From NCBI GenBank assembly GCA_037953625.1, contig CM075652.1, forward strand, positions 54,739,501 to 54,803,500: a stretch of DNA of 64,000 bases. The letters are read 5' to 3'. The notes beneath the pieces are model-generated. The model saw nothing but the letters and a program-made list of their open reading frames with translations, searched no databases and was not told the DNA's origin. Every line of letters starts with the position of its first letter. Position 1 is the stretch's first letter. Of this stretch, positions 1 through 11,885 are shown one piece after another. The translations under genes and the position numbers were made by a program. Origin of the DNA: Crotalaria pallida (Eukaryota > Streptophyta > Magnoliopsida > Fabales > Fabaceae).

Positions 1-141
1 TATTTTCTCTTTTTAATATAATAAAATGAATTCCTTACTTCATTCATAGCTAAATCATGTTTTTTTTTAATATTTCAAAACTATTCAAAATTATTATACA
101 CAAATGTAATAAATATAACAATAATTATAGTCTTTTTTTTT

Positions 142-257
142 TGCATTTTGTGCAATCATGATTTAATTTCGCATCGCAACGGCCGTAATCCGCATCGCAA
201 TGAATGCAATGACCGCATTCGCAATAAATATAACGCGACCACAATTTAAAACACTGC
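142..257. repeat. dispersed repeat fragment rich in GCAAT/GCG words
   Basis: The sequence is dense in CGCAACGG, CGCATCGCAAT and GCGACC words and ends in a run like TTTAAAACACTGCC. Similar text recurs near 12742-12890 and 24262-24352, so it looks like a dispersed element of unknown class. No coding potential is seen. Confidence 0.35.
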
Positions 258-262
258 CTTAA

Positions 263-3200
263 CCATCTTACAATATTTCATTCCGCTGAGATCCATATAT
301 GTTATTCCTAACATAACGGCATTATACAACTGCCTGCACCTTTGTGTGTGAATTGCATCTTTCATATTATAGAAAATTTCCTCGTGCGTCTTTCATTTTT
401 TAGACATATATTTTTTAAATATAGTTTCTCCTTTCTCCTTTTCTCCTTTCTGTGTGAATTGAATGACTATTTACTCAAATTTAATAAATAATTGCAAATA
501 ATTTTCTTCTATTTTCCCCCACATAATTTATGGTATGATTCTACCGTATAAACTAATCTTAAATCAAAATGTAAACAAACGTGAGCATATGCAGGAAGCT
601 GTTATCCGTATATTATATAATATTTGTTTGTATCATGCATGCAGTGCTTTTGCATTATTTGGTTGGTGGACTAAACCCATCCGACTCCCTAGAAGCTCTA
701 CCATTTTTGTTTTTATCTAGCTCACTATAGCTGTATAATCATTTGAAAGCAAAATCTGAACTATATAGTTTATGAAGTTCTTTTCAATTCGTGTGCGCAA
801 TTTTAATTCATCTCCGTTGCTACCTAACGTTGGAATTATATACATACTACGACTGTAAATTAGTAATAGTCATCAATACTGATTATGTGTATGTATAATT
901 TATATTTAACTATATCACTAATATCAACAAAGGCAGTTACATTCCTTAAAACTCTTAAAACTTTATTTAAAAATGTAATTTAATATTACAATTTCATCCT
1001 CTTAATTTGCTTATAAAAAAAATTAAAAAAAAATCACAATTTCATCCTTAACTTGCATCAGAAATTTTATAATGTATCGTTTCACGTTAATGAACAAAAG
1101 TAAATAAGAGGAAAAACAATAAATATCTCATAAAAAATACAAAGCGACTAATAAATAAGACATAAAAAATTCTTTCAGAATGCGACATATAAATACGATC
1201 AAAGAAAATAATATGATTAGCGGTATTCAAATTGATAATATTTGATATTTTTTTCAAAATTATCCCTATATATAATTTTTACTAAGATTTTAAAAAATGT
1301 TGAATAAATAAAGATATTCGTGAAAAAATAATTAATACCATTAAAAATCAGATAAAATAAATTTAAATAGGATCAAATATAAGTTCTCGAGTGGTGCTTA
1401 TATATTCAAGAATTTCGTTAGTAAAGTAATAAATAATTATTATTTAATTTTTATATGGGATTTGCTATACATTGTCCTAAGGTCAATGAATAAGGGATTA
1501 AAAAAAAATAATCCACTCTGAAAATATAGTGTAGTTAATCATTAAAAATCAATGTTTTTAATTTTTCAAAATTGAGTTGGAACCTTAATTATTGCCTTAA
1601 GGTAGTAATGTATGGTAAATCTTTTTTATATTAATCTAAAATATATGTGGATATTAGTATTAAATATTTACGTTTCAATTATTTGATATTTATCTTTAAA
1701 TTAATAATAACATAGCCTTTAAAAAATTAAAATAATAATAACATAGATTAGTATAATTTTTTTTCTTTCTATATATTATAATCTATTTAAATTAAAATTT
1801 TATATTAATTATGTTTTATTTTTCTGGACAGGTCATTTTAGAACCTCACAACTCACAAGCCTCAATAATGGTGATAGGGAGGGGATGAGGGTTGCTATCA
1901 GAATGATAAGTTTGAAGCCGTAACCCTTAAGTTAGGGATTATAAACACTGGGTTGAGATGGACATGCAATGCAAATCAGCACTATAAGAATAAGAAGTTA
2001 CATACACACGCACTCAGATCTAGTCACATAAGCTAGGAATTAACATCAAGTGTTTGAACTCCAAGATACTGGAAATATATGTGCAGCAGTCACTGTTTAT
2101 ATGAAAATGAGAACTAAGAAGATCAATCTAATTAACAACCAGTTGGAGAAAGAGTTGTACGGTGTTCAGTTGGTGCAGCAAACTCGATCACCCGTAATAC
2201 CAGTCATGTTATATAATTTTGGTTGTTGTCAACATTCAATTTATTGAGACCATAAACAAGATTTATTAATTTGTCACAGGTTATAATCAATCATCAAACT
2301 TCTATCAATCATAGGTTCTCAAATTATTGGCTTGCATTGGGATTCTAATTATTGGATACACGTATAAATTATTTGAAGCTCAATCTTGGAATGATTGTCG
2401 GATAATTATATATACTAACAGTAGTGTTTTTTCTCTAATAATTACTACTCCGTTGGAGTGTCTCTGCAAGTTCAAGTTAGTTAAAGTGAATAATAATAAT
2501 TAATTAGTTAATGATTGATTAGAATATATTTCTATATTTGCTCTTAATTGTAATATTTTTTTCACTTGGTAATAATTTTATGGGTTTTGTTAAGAGTCAA
2601 AAAATAATACTAAAATATATTGACAAAGTTTATTGTGACATGAAATATTAAATATTACGTTTTTTTAATACAAATGCATTTATTTTAGCCTCTTATCTTC
2701 GACCCTTAAAACTGGGTTTAAAAAATTCTAATTTTTTAAGATTGTTGAGTAAAAAGAGTTAAAGTAGTATTGTATTAAATATTCGTTGACTAAAGAAAAA
2801 TATGAAAGGTATTTTGGAAAAAAAAAATTAATTAATGGTATACATAAAAGTTTATAATTGATTAAACTTTTAAAAGGCATTGGTTTGAGGCCAGGGTTGT
2901 TCCTCGTCTGTTTGTATAGATAGGTGATAATCCCATGCTTCTTCTCATGTCCAGGCAATCCCTAATGAGAAAACTCTATAAATAGGATATCATCTTGTCC
3001 CCATTTATAAGTTGTTTTTGACCAATTCACCAAGATTAAGAAAGTTAATTGGAAATTATTATTCTTCTAAAAATTATCAAAAGAATTGTGAACATTTATA
3101 TATTTATTTTTTTTGGTGAACCTGAACATTTTTAAAAGTATGTACAACTATTAAAATTTTAGCAACCCTTTCGTTTCTCTCTCTGTATATTAGTTATCAC

Positions 3201-3299
3201 TTTATTACCTCAGGTGTATATTTGGTATGAAATATTTAAAGATGCTTAAATATTCTAAGGTGACTTATATAGAGAGACAACAAAACTTTCTAAAAGATG
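263..3299. other. AT-rich intergenic sequence, no gene recognised
   Basis: Only short chance reading frames are present (535-720, 2050-2247, 2728-2958). None has a recognisable motif, a codon pattern unlike the background, or a credible splice partner. The 1830-2240 part is somewhat less AT-rich, but I could not assign it. Confidence 0.6.
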
Positions 3300-3309
3300 A
3301 TTATTCTAT

Positions 3310-3824
3310 GTTTTAGTCCCTAAAAGTTGCGAGTGTTTTGATTTTTGTCTCTGGAAGTTTTTTTGACCTTGACTCATCCTTAATTGTTTTGAAAATTTGG
3401 TTTTAGTCCTTGTTATATTAGGAAAAATTCGTTAACTACTGATGTGGCTAACAGAACGTCACGTCAACATACACGTGTGCAAGTATGGAATGTCATAATT
3501 AAGTAGGATGACGTGGATGATTCGGATCCGCGGGAGTAAAAGGGTCAAAGCCCAATCCACAAACACATTTTGGTTGGGCCTTGACCCTTTTGCTCCTGCG
3601 GATCCGGATCATCCACGTCATCCTACCGGGACATGCAACATTTGCACACGTGTATGTTGATATAGAGTTCCGTTAGCCACATCAACAATTAATGAATTTT
3701 TCCTAATGGCAGGGACTAAAACCAAATTTTCAAAACAATTAAGGATGAGTCAAGGTCAGAAAAACTTCCAGAAACCAAAATCAAAATACTCTCAACTTTC
3801 AATGACTAAAATCATAAATAAGCC
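3310..3824. mobile_element. Mutator-like MITE, long inverted repeats
   Basis: The two halves are reverse complements of each other over most of their length: TTTAGTCCCTAAAAGTT near the left end pairs with AACTTTCAATGACTAAAA near the right end, and the ACACGTGT and GGATGACGTGGATGAT blocks are mirrored around 3560. The element is flanked by the 10-bp direct repeat ATTATTCTAT (3300-3309 and 3825-3834), a size typical of Mutator-like elements. The right end has ATAAATAAGCC; the left end lacks the matching GGCTTATTTAT, so it has lost about 14 bp or the duplication assignment is slightly off. Confidence 0.75.
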
Positions 3825-4251
3825 ATTATTCTATCTTTACTCTATATGCTCTCTCTCTCTCTTTGATAAAGTATGTGCATGTTTAATTTGTCTCAAACCA
3901 ACATTAATGTGGATTTTCAGAGTCCCTTTTAGAGGTTACCCCCCTTCCTTAAGTCAAACGATCCAAGCTTGGAGTAAAGACAATCCCACAAGATCTTATT
4001 GACTCGAAGTTCAACTCACATTATACATATCCTTGGGTTTCTATTCTAAAAAAATTAAATTTGTATTATACAGCAATGTGTTTAGCATTATAACTGATGG
4101 ACTTGAGTTTCAAGCCAAGGTTTACTTACTTAATTGTATTCCTCAATTAATATTTTCAGGTTAAGTTTAAGAGTTTTGAAAGAAAAGAAATAGAAAAAGA
4201 AAGCTTTCATTCTATTGACTCCACCCCAAAATTGGATGGGGAGAGAGAATT

Positions 4252-4603
4252 TTGAGAGTTTGGGATTTTTTTTTTGGCAATTCCTTTGTAATCAATAAAA
4301 ATGATATAACTCTTGATACCTCATATAATAAGCTTATTATGCGTATTAAAGCCCTTTTTAGGAGAAATTGGTCGGTCCAATCTAACCACACTCTTCGTGA
4401 AGGAAACTTTTGTGTTGATTATTTAGTTAACAAAGGTTTATTTATGGATATATGTTGTCTATCTTACATAATCCTGATAGCAACTTAATTAGTGGTCTTC
4501 TTGCTGCTGATTACAGGAGAGTTGTGGCTCTTAGGTTCTATGTAATTTCTTAGTTTTGTATGTTTTCTGGACTTGCGCCCCTTTGTTGCAAAAAAAAAAA
4601 ACA
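4252..4603 (+). mobile_element. 5'-truncated LINE tail (RNase H end plus poly-A)
   Basis: The frame from 4252 to 4488 contains FRRNWSVQSNHTLREGN followed by CVDYLVNKG. This is the C-terminal signature of the RNase H domain of plant L1-type non-LTR retrotransposons (HTLREGN..AD.LA..G). About 100 bp after the stop lies an A-run at 4591-4603, the expected 3' tail. The upstream reverse transcriptase is absent, consistent with normal 5' truncation on insertion. Family membership is inferred from the motif only. Confidence 0.6.
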
Positions 4604-5269
4604 AATGATAACTCTAATAAATATAAAAAAAAAATATGTGCAACTGTGAAGAATAAGAAAATCAAATACAAAATTGTTTTTATTTTATCTCTCTCAACCA
4701 ACATAATATCCTTTGAATACTTACTATAAACAAGGGTAATTTCTAAATGTTTTCACAGTGACTAAACAAAAATAAAGAATGTGATCGAGATTGTTATTGG
4801 AACAAGTTTACTTCAACACTAAATAAAAGTAAGAAAGTCTAAGAAAGAATTATCTTTAAATCTATTGAAAAATAGTTGATAACATAAAGCTACTGAGATG
4901 AAAATGAGAAAAATTGGAAAAAAAATAAAAAAAAACAAAAACAAAATCAAAGATGATGAGATAATTAGATGTTCCCGCGAGTAAGTGAGTTAAGCTGTGC
5001 AAGAGTGCTGATGTTAAGTAGTGTAACTTCTTGTATAGTGTTTCATCAAACTTAAAAGGAAAAAAAAAAAAAAAAAAAGCTTCCACAAGAAATTTGTGAA
5101 ATGAAACATCAAGTGAATTGTCTTTTTATTTTAATATTGTTTTGAGTTAACGTATTTGATTCTTTAAATATGTGCAAAGACTTAATTTTTTTAATATCCT
5201 AACCAGGAAGGGTGACGACCCAGGATTATACGAACCTATAACCGTGCATACTTAAGAGTTAAGACACTG
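4604..5269. other. intergenic, no gene recognised
   Basis: AT-rich sequence with several poly-A and poly-T runs. The minus-strand frame at 4862-5086 is mostly homopolymer phenylalanine and is not a gene. Confidence 0.6.
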
Positions 5270-6483
5270 AGTGTGTTTGGTATGACAGTCTTATAGCTTA
5301 TCTAGTAGTTTTTAGTTTATTGATTTGGTCAATAAGTTACTAGAATTGTTTGGTGAACAAAAAATAAAAGAAGCTTATAGCTTTTGAAAGCTAGCTTTTA
5401 GAAAGCTACATCAGGTAGCTTTGAGAAAAAAAATAAGAGCTTTCAATAAATCATATTTCAATTTTACCATTTTTTTATTAAATTATATTATTATTTATTC
5501 TGGCCCAAATTAAATTACCCCCAAATTTTTTACTTTTTTCCCTCAAACCCAAAAACCTAGAATCCTTCTATATATTCAACATCTGTAAGCAACACACCAA
5601 AACCACTCATAAAGAAATCTTATATTTAACTATTGATTCAGGAGACATAAAGGTATGTGATATTTATTTCAACATTGATCATCAAATTTCTCTTTCACTT
5701 TATTGTTATCCTCAATTTTTTATTTTTTTTATTTTGTAAATTTGGTTCAGATTGAATTTGTGTAATTTTGTGATGGCGGTGTGTCGAATCAATAGGCTAA
5801 AAGTTTTGTCCTTCTTTTGTGTCATTGTTAATAAAGATATCGTGACATTTTTATAAAAATAATAAAAATGTTTAAAGTGTAGTAGTACTTAGTAATAATT
5901 ATTATGAATGTTATAATTTTTTTTATCATTTATATCTATATGAATGAAGTATATGCCTTTCTCTATAAGCTACTAGTGTAGTATTATCGTCATTGAAACA
6001 TGAATGTCAATATTAATTATTATTCTATATGTACTTTTCAGTCATTTAACATGTTTAAATTAGGGGTTTTTATTTTGCCACCCCAGTGTCTATGGATGCC
6101 ACCCCAATTCTTAAAATAATATCCATTATGCCCTTTTAAAAAAACAAGAATTTTACACGGGTCGTAGGGGATACTTACGACCTACAGGTCGTAGCACCCC
6201 CTTACGACTCTTTAAAAAACTAAGTTTTGACACGGGTCGTAAGCAGGTGCTACGACCTCAGGTCGTAACACCCTATTACAACCTGTCTTAAAACATGGTT
6301 TTTTAAACGGCCGTCAGCACGTGTTACGACCTGCAGGTCGTCAGCAGGTGTTACGACCTGACCCTTTTTGTTTTTTTTTTAAATTTTTATTCCTTTAAAG
6401 AGAAAGTCATGTATTATATGTAATATTTTGATGTGTATTATATGTAATATTTTTTAAATTTTTGTCCCTGTGTGGAAGCAATA

Positions 6484-6826
6484 TTTTGATGTTTCCTGAG
6501 AGTATTGCTCAACTTTCCAGCTTGAAATCATTGGATATAAGTGACTGTAAAAGGCTTGACTGTATCCCAGAGCTTCCACCATCTCTAAAGTAGTTGTTGG
6601 CATTTGATTGCTCATACATTAAAACAGTGATATCAAGTTCAAGCTTTAAAGTACCGTCAGATTCCAAAGAGGGAAACTTCAAGTTTTATTTCACCAATAG
6701 CCAAGAACTGGATCCAAGTGCTTGTTTTAATATTGCGGCTGATGCATGGCTTAGGATCACCCAGGCTACATATAAGTCTGTGTTCTATTGGTTTACAGGG
6801 AGTGCAGTTCCTCAATGGTCGTAAAA
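6484..6826 (+). pseudogene. captured TIR-NBS-LRR fragment (last LRR and C-JID)
   Basis: Reading from 6492, the frame gives FPESIAQLSSLKSLDISDC then IPELPPSLK, the standard end of a plant TNL leucine-rich repeat. A TAG at 6591-6593 follows, then a frame to 6826 with FYFTNSQELDPSACFNIA and VFYWFTGSAVPQW. The latter matches the post-LRR (C-JID) block of TNL resistance proteins, where CFPGS.IP.WF is usual. TIR, NB-ARC and most LRRs are absent. The frame runs straight into transposon arm sequence (TCGTAA) after PQW, marking the capture boundary. It is not a functional receptor; whether it is transcribed is unknown. The family call is from recalled consensus. Confidence 0.65.
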
Positions 6827-6859
6827 AAAAATTTTAAAAAAAAAAAACAAAAAGGGCCA

Positions 6860-6994
6860 GGTCGTAACACCTGCTGACGACCTGCAGGTCGTAACACCTG
6901 CTGACGACCTGCAGGTCGTAACACCTGCTGACGACCTGCAGGTCGTAACACCTGCTGACGACCTGCAGGTCGTAACACCTGCTGATGGCCGTTT
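6860..6994. repeat. 27-bp tandem array inside the right transposon arm
   Basis: The unit GGTCGTAACACCTGCTGACG + ACCTGCA starts at 6860, 6887, 6914, 6941 and 6968. Each unit can fold on itself (GGTCGT...ACGACC), and adjacent units meet at the palindrome CGACCTGCAGGTCG. The left arm carries essentially one copy at the mirrored place (about 6330-6360), so the right arm has expanded. Confidence 0.85.
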
Positions 6995-7844
6995 AAAAAA
7001 CCATGTTTTAAGACAGGTCGTAATAGGGTGTTACGACCTGAGGTCGTAGCACCTGCTTACGACCCGTGTCAAAACTTAGTTTTTTAAAGGGTCGTAAGGG
7101 GGTGCTACGACCTGCAGGTCGTAAGTACCCCCTACGACCCGTGTAAAATTCTTGTTTTTTAAAAGGGCATAATGGGTATTATTTTAAGAATTGGGGTGGC
7201 ATCCATAGACACTAGGGTGGCAAAATAAAAACCCTAAATTAGTTGCACAGCTAGTTTTACCAAACAGCTCTAGTTCAATAAGCTAGCTATACAACAATAA
7301 ACTCACAACTATAATCTCACAGCTATAAGCTAGGTTCACAGCTATCAGCTATAAGCTCACAGCTATCAGCTACAAGCTCACAGCTATAAGTTAGTTTTGC
7401 CAAACAGGCCCACTGGTTAACATTCTCTTAGTTTTAGATTCTACTTTTCTTTTACTTAAAAATTATTTATTTATTTTTTTTACATCAAGGGTATCTAAAG
7501 ACCTAATATTTATATGTAATTATATTATGATAAACCCATTTGATTATTGGATTTTGTTTTATAAGTGTTGATGTTTGATGAAAATCTATGAAAATGCGAG
7601 ATATAATTTAAATCCAAGATTAATACATAAGTGCTTCTCTTACTATTCACATAAAGAGTTTTTCAATAATATACATCATTTTACATCATTTCATCCAAAA
7701 ATGATATTGTCTTGTAACTCTGAGTTGGTTGATTTCTTTTAGTGTACTTATACACATATAAAAGTGTAACTCAGAGCGGTCCAACAAAACTCTATAATAA
7801 TACTAAGTCCCCATACTAATGATATAAACTTAACATATGGTCTC

Positions 7845-8368
7845 ACGGCTCATCGACCATCCACTGGCTCTCGGTAGAAGGAACCACCTATTCACTCTCC
7901 CTCCCAGTCTGTGTGTCGTCATCTCCAACTGGCTCACTCTCTCCCTCCTCGGGATCCTCTTCCTCCTCAGTGTCCACCTGAACCACAGGAGGTTGTACCC
8001 TAGCACTAGGCACATGCTCTGGTGATGGGGCGAACCTCACAGTACGAGATGGACTTGGACGAGAAGGATCCTCCGATGCAACTCTCTCATGAGGAGTGCG
8101 AGCGGGAGCAGCTGGCCTAAAACGAAAATGTGAACGACGACGTGCAGGCTATGGTGGTGAAGTGCCATGTCGATAAGTAAACGCGGGAGGTACATGCTGA
8201 GCGTATATCATATGTATGCGGAATCAACGAGGACGCATATAGGTCAAGGGATTCGGATAGCGGAATATCAGTTCCACCTCCCCCTCGAAGGTGGCTCTAC
8301 GCTCCTCATACTCCCATGTCCTTCTCACGAGACGCATCTCCAGGCAGACCAGGTATCGAGACATCACC
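7845..8368 (-). pseudogene. degenerate coding fragment, family not recognised
   Basis: On the minus strand from about 8368 a coding-like text begins MSRYLVCLEMRLVRRTWEYE, continues with EVELIFRYPNPLTYMRP, then a proline/arginine-rich section and an acidic tail VDTEEEEDPEEGESEPVGDD before a stop near 7888. In-frame stops lie at about 8219, 8151 and 8128. GC content is clearly higher than the surroundings. A TTTGTTAG acceptor-like site precedes the start. It could be a fragment of a transposon-borne gene (plant mobile domain or gag-like), but no diagnostic motif settles it. Confidence 0.4.
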
Positions 8369-8399
8369 TAACAAACAATTAGGGCAAATGGAGTAAGAC

Positions 8400-10701
8400 A
8401 GTGTCATTCACGTACAAATGAATAATTAAATAGACTAAGAATAAACAAACACAAGTATTCAATTAGCAATTAAAGCCAAATAAACATATAAGCCAACTCA
8501 ATTAATCATACAACAATTATCAAACAATGATGTATTTTTTCTAATGCATATGCAATGCGTATGTTTAATGCAATCTTCTCAGGGATATTCCAAGAATATT
8601 GTGCACTTAGCAATTTACGTTTATCGAGAACATAACAAACAATCCAATTTACGTTTATCGAGAACGTACCAAACGATTCAATTTACGTTTTAACGAAAAC
8701 GTACCAAAACGCTCCATTTACGTTTGACGACAACGTACCAAACGATACTAAGTAAGGAAAAGCAACTGGGAGTAAACGTCTTTCTACCGAGTATACAATT
8801 ACAACTCATTAGTAATTTATACCAAAGACCGTCCTCCGCAGCCCCGAAATAGCCCTAGAGATCGATAGAATTAGTTATAGTTATCGTAAAATTATCCCGA
8901 GTCGAGTCTGCAGAACTCACTCATCATAGGACTATTTTACCTATAATTAATCCCCACGGTTATTTGACGTATCACCGTCATAAATCTAATCTTTGCGTAT
9001 TCTCAATCCGATTTAGTTAAATCGAATGTCTCTTTTCCTACTATCCTATCTTAACTTCTTGTCACCATGCATGATTTCAATCACAAACATTATATCAATT
9101 TCTCCCATAAGGATATTTAAAATAATACTAAATTGAGGTTAAAGGCAATTTCCAGAATTATAATTAAGTGGAAAATTATTAAAAATATTAACTCAGAAAA
9201 TAAAAATTTAATTAAAATTTTATACAGTGTCTAACCGGTTAGAGAGTTTCGTAACAGGTTAGATACTATAACTTGGACATTTGAATTTTCCTCTTTTAAT
9301 GTACTGCAGCGTCTAACCAGTTAGTGACTTGTAACCGGTTAGATACTACAGTAGCAGTCATGAAATTGCGCTTTTTCACCTAAATTTAATAAGCTTTCAA
9401 CTCAAGTCATAATCATGCATAGCCAGAACATATTTGTGAATATTAGAACCTATTAAACACATATCAACATCAAATTCAAAAAATTTATGCACCACTAATC
9501 AAGTGAACATATAAACACATATTAAGCATTCAACATATCAAAATTCAACACAGAGCTAGGTTCTCTTTAATTGATATTAAGTTAATAGAACTTGTTCCAA
9601 TTGATTTTGGTGCTTATTTTGGCCTCCATGCCAAAACCCCCAATTCAAAACTAATTGCCCTTGAGCTTGTAAAACTCTATTACATTCCAAGCCAATTAAT
9701 TATCATTTTATCGAAATGAATATCTTCTCTCTTACCTATTGAAGCTTTAGGGACTGATTTAGAAGCAAAGGAAAAGGATTGGCATGTTTTTGGTGCAAAG
9801 ACACTTCTGCTGCAACCCTCTGTTTTCAATTTTAATAGGGTATATAAATCAGAATTTTTCAACAAGAATAAGTTAAATAATTTTGTGGACAAAGGGTGGA
9901 ATCTAAACTAGGATATGTTGGCTTGATATTAAAACAAGTTTGGGTTCTAAAGGAAGCTTGAGCTTATCACCCCAAGTCAAGGAACAGAGCCTCCCAGCAC
10001 TAATGTTGCCCTGTTTCTGATTCAAGAAGCCAAGTTGTGAGGCTTAGAATTTCCTTTAGGGTTCACCAAATCGAGTGATTTCAGTTTCTAATTCAAGATA
10101 GGACTCGGGGCTTTAATTTGCTATATAATTCGTGGGTGTTTGTGGGGAGAAGAAGGGTCCATGAATCCACTTTCAGCAACACCAGAAAATGAGGTTTGGA
10201 ACTTGGTTTCTGAGATTTTTAAGAAGAAAGGTTAGCTTAATTCACTTTTAATCTTGCCAAATCTATCTCTAAGAATGATGGGACATTTTTACAGGTTGGT
10301 TTGGCAAAATCCTAAGGTAAAAACGTGGCCCCATTCATTGCTTCATGCAATTTCAGCCTCATTTTTTTGACTTTGGAGTCGCGCTAACCAGTTACTCATC
10401 TCACTAACCGGTTAGTGCATACAGTTCTGGAAAAATCTTAAGATATTTTATTTTATTTCATTTCTTTTCTCAAATCCTTTTTAAATATTTCTTTTATATT
10501 TTTAAAATCAAATATTCTAATTAATAAAATAATTTCTTCTAATTATTTCTTAATTAATTTCACACCTTTACTTATTTAGTTATAAATAATTACATTCAAT
10601 TATCACAATTTCAATATAATCACATTATAATTTTCATAGTAATTAACGTAATTACTTATAATTATAATTCTTAATTGGGGATTTAAATTTGGGGTGTTAC
10701 A
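8400..10701 (-). mobile_element. LTR-like sequence of a Ty3/gypsy-type element, one end visible
   Basis: The right boundary reads GGGGTGTTACA at 10691-10701, so the minus strand starts TGTAACACCCC, a very common start of plant gypsy LTRs. The interior is non-coding and carries clustered copies of the palindrome CTAACCGGTTAG or one-base variants at 9231, 9251, 9313, 9331, 10384 and 10403. I could not find the other LTR end, a primer site or a target duplication, so the left limit is a guess, and solo LTR versus broken element is unresolved. Confidence 0.4.
8611..8748. repeat. four imperfect 34-35 bp tandem units
   Basis: Units begin CAATTTACGTTT or CCATTTACGTTT at 8611, 8645, 8679 and 8714. 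Each contains an ACGTTT...AAACG(T) inverted pair (ACGTTTATCGAGAACGT and variants), so each may form a small hairpin. Confidence 0.75.
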
Positions 10702-10909
10702 GTATCCTTCCGTCCATCGCCAAGATTAATCTCCTTTGAGGCGTAGATATCACCGAAGTGGGTTTTAGTTCTACCAACAAAGCTTTTTTCTTACGCACGA
10801 CAAGGATCGAACCCTTGATATCATGTTTAAGGAACTCAAACATTCATCAACTATATTGGACCTTATGGGTAAAACTATGTCTTTTTATATCAACCGAAAA
10901 CTAGGTATA

Positions 10910-11830
10910 GGCTCTGTTCGGCAACACGAGCTAGCAGCTTTTTAGCTAGCTAGGTGCTTTTAGATTTAGTCAATAAGCTACTAGTCCCGTTCGGTGAATA
11001 CAAATTAGAAGGAGCTTATAGCTTTTAAAAAAGGAGCTTGTAGCTTTTGAATGCTAGCTTTTAGAAAGCCTTTCTAGAAACTAAATTACTCCCTCCGGTC
11101 CTATTTATAAGACCCTTTTGGGGTTTTTATTTTGGTCCTATTTATAAGACCTCTTTCCAATTTTCAATAACATTTAATTACTTCTTTCCACTAACACCCC
11201 TATAAAGTCAACACTTTTTAGAGTTCCAATAATAATTATAGGGGTAGTTTTGAAAAAGTATATCAAATTTTCACATTTCCAATGCCACTAACAAATTTAT
11301 CCACTCTCCTTGGTGGGAGTGAAAAATCCCAAAAGGGTCTTATAAATAGGACCGGAGGGAGTAGCTTTCAATAATTCATATACCAATTATACCTCAAACA
11401 AAATTTAAAAGTATTTTATTACCCTTTAATTAATTATTAATTATAATTTAATAATTTTGTTATAATTAATTAATTAGTTAACTACATAATTAATAAATTA
11501 AGAAAAAATGAATTTAATTAATTATAGTTTAATAATTTTTATATTTAATTAATTAATTAATTAACTATCTATTTAATTAAAAAATTTAAAATAATAAAAT
11601 GTTGCATGTCCTTTTTGGTCATTTATTAACTTTTAGCTATTTCAAAAGCTAGTTTTGTCGAATAACACTATTTTAAATAGTCAGTTAAACAGCTATAAGC
11701 TCCCAGATACAAGCTCACAGCTCCTAGCTAGCTTAACAACTACAAGCTAGAAGCTCATAGTTACAAGTTACAAGCTCATAGTTACAAGTTACAAGTTCAT
11801 AGTTACAAGTTAGTTTTGCCGAACAGACCC
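10910..11830. mobile_element. second hAT-like element with AGCTATAAGC repeats
   Basis: The left end GGCTCTGTTCGGCAACACG and right end GTTTTGCCGAACAGACCC are imperfect inverted repeats. Subterminal text (GAGCTTATAGCTTTT, ACAAGCTCACAGCT, AGTTACAAGTT) matches the 5270-7410 element. No transposase is present. It has been interrupted by the MITE at 11089-11361. Confidence 0.55.
11089..11361. mobile_element. Stowaway-type MITE nested in the hAT-like element
   Basis: Perfect terminal inverted repeats: CTCCCTCCGGTCCTATTTAT at the left and ATAAATAGGACCGGAGGGAG at the right, extending through TATAAGACCCTTTTGGG. A TA dinucleotide lies on each side (11087-11088 and 11362-11363), the Tc1/mariner target duplication. 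Related copies or fragments are at 37360-37480 and 59541-59824. Confidence 0.85.
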
Positions 11831-11885
11831 ATAATCTAATTGATTGTGTTGTATGAGTATAAATAATCATTATTCCAACTGAATA

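Larger units (their letters stand above)
6064..7234. mobile_element. Pack-type transposon with long TIRs, nested insertion
   Basis: The ends are exact inverses: GGGTTTTTATTTTGCCACCC on the left and its complement on the right. Pairing continues for roughly 300 bp inward through GGTCGTAAG/CTTACGACC blocks. The element is bounded by the 8-bp direct repeat TAAATTAG (6056-6063 and 7235-7242). Between the arms lies a stretch resembling part of an NLR gene (6484-6826). There is no transposase. The duplication length fits hAT or Mutator-like transposition; the long arms and captured gene piece favour a Pack-MULE. It sits inside the hAT-like element 5270-7410. Confidence 0.7.
5270..7410. mobile_element. 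non-autonomous hAT-like element with AGCTATAAGCT subterminal repeats
   Basis: The left end GTGTGTTTGGTATGACAG and right end GTTTTGCCAAACAGGCC are imperfect inverted termini. Subterminal copies of AGCTTATAGCT and AGCTATAAGCTC crowd both ends. CACTG lies on both outer sides, a possible remnant of a target duplication. The interior left of 6064 has no transposase frame. The same architecture recurs at 10910-11830. The hAT assignment rests on the TGTTTGGC-type terminus and is inference; the inner 6064-7234 element is a later insertion. Confidence 0.5.

Noticed and set aside
1830..2250. Possible non-coding RNA or microRNA locus
   Set aside because: The region is less AT-rich, but I found no long hairpin, known microRNA sequence or open frame of note.
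6793..6978. Minus-strand frame with LRPAGRQQV repeats
   Set aside because: A translation of the 27-bp tandem units in the transposon arm, not a gene.
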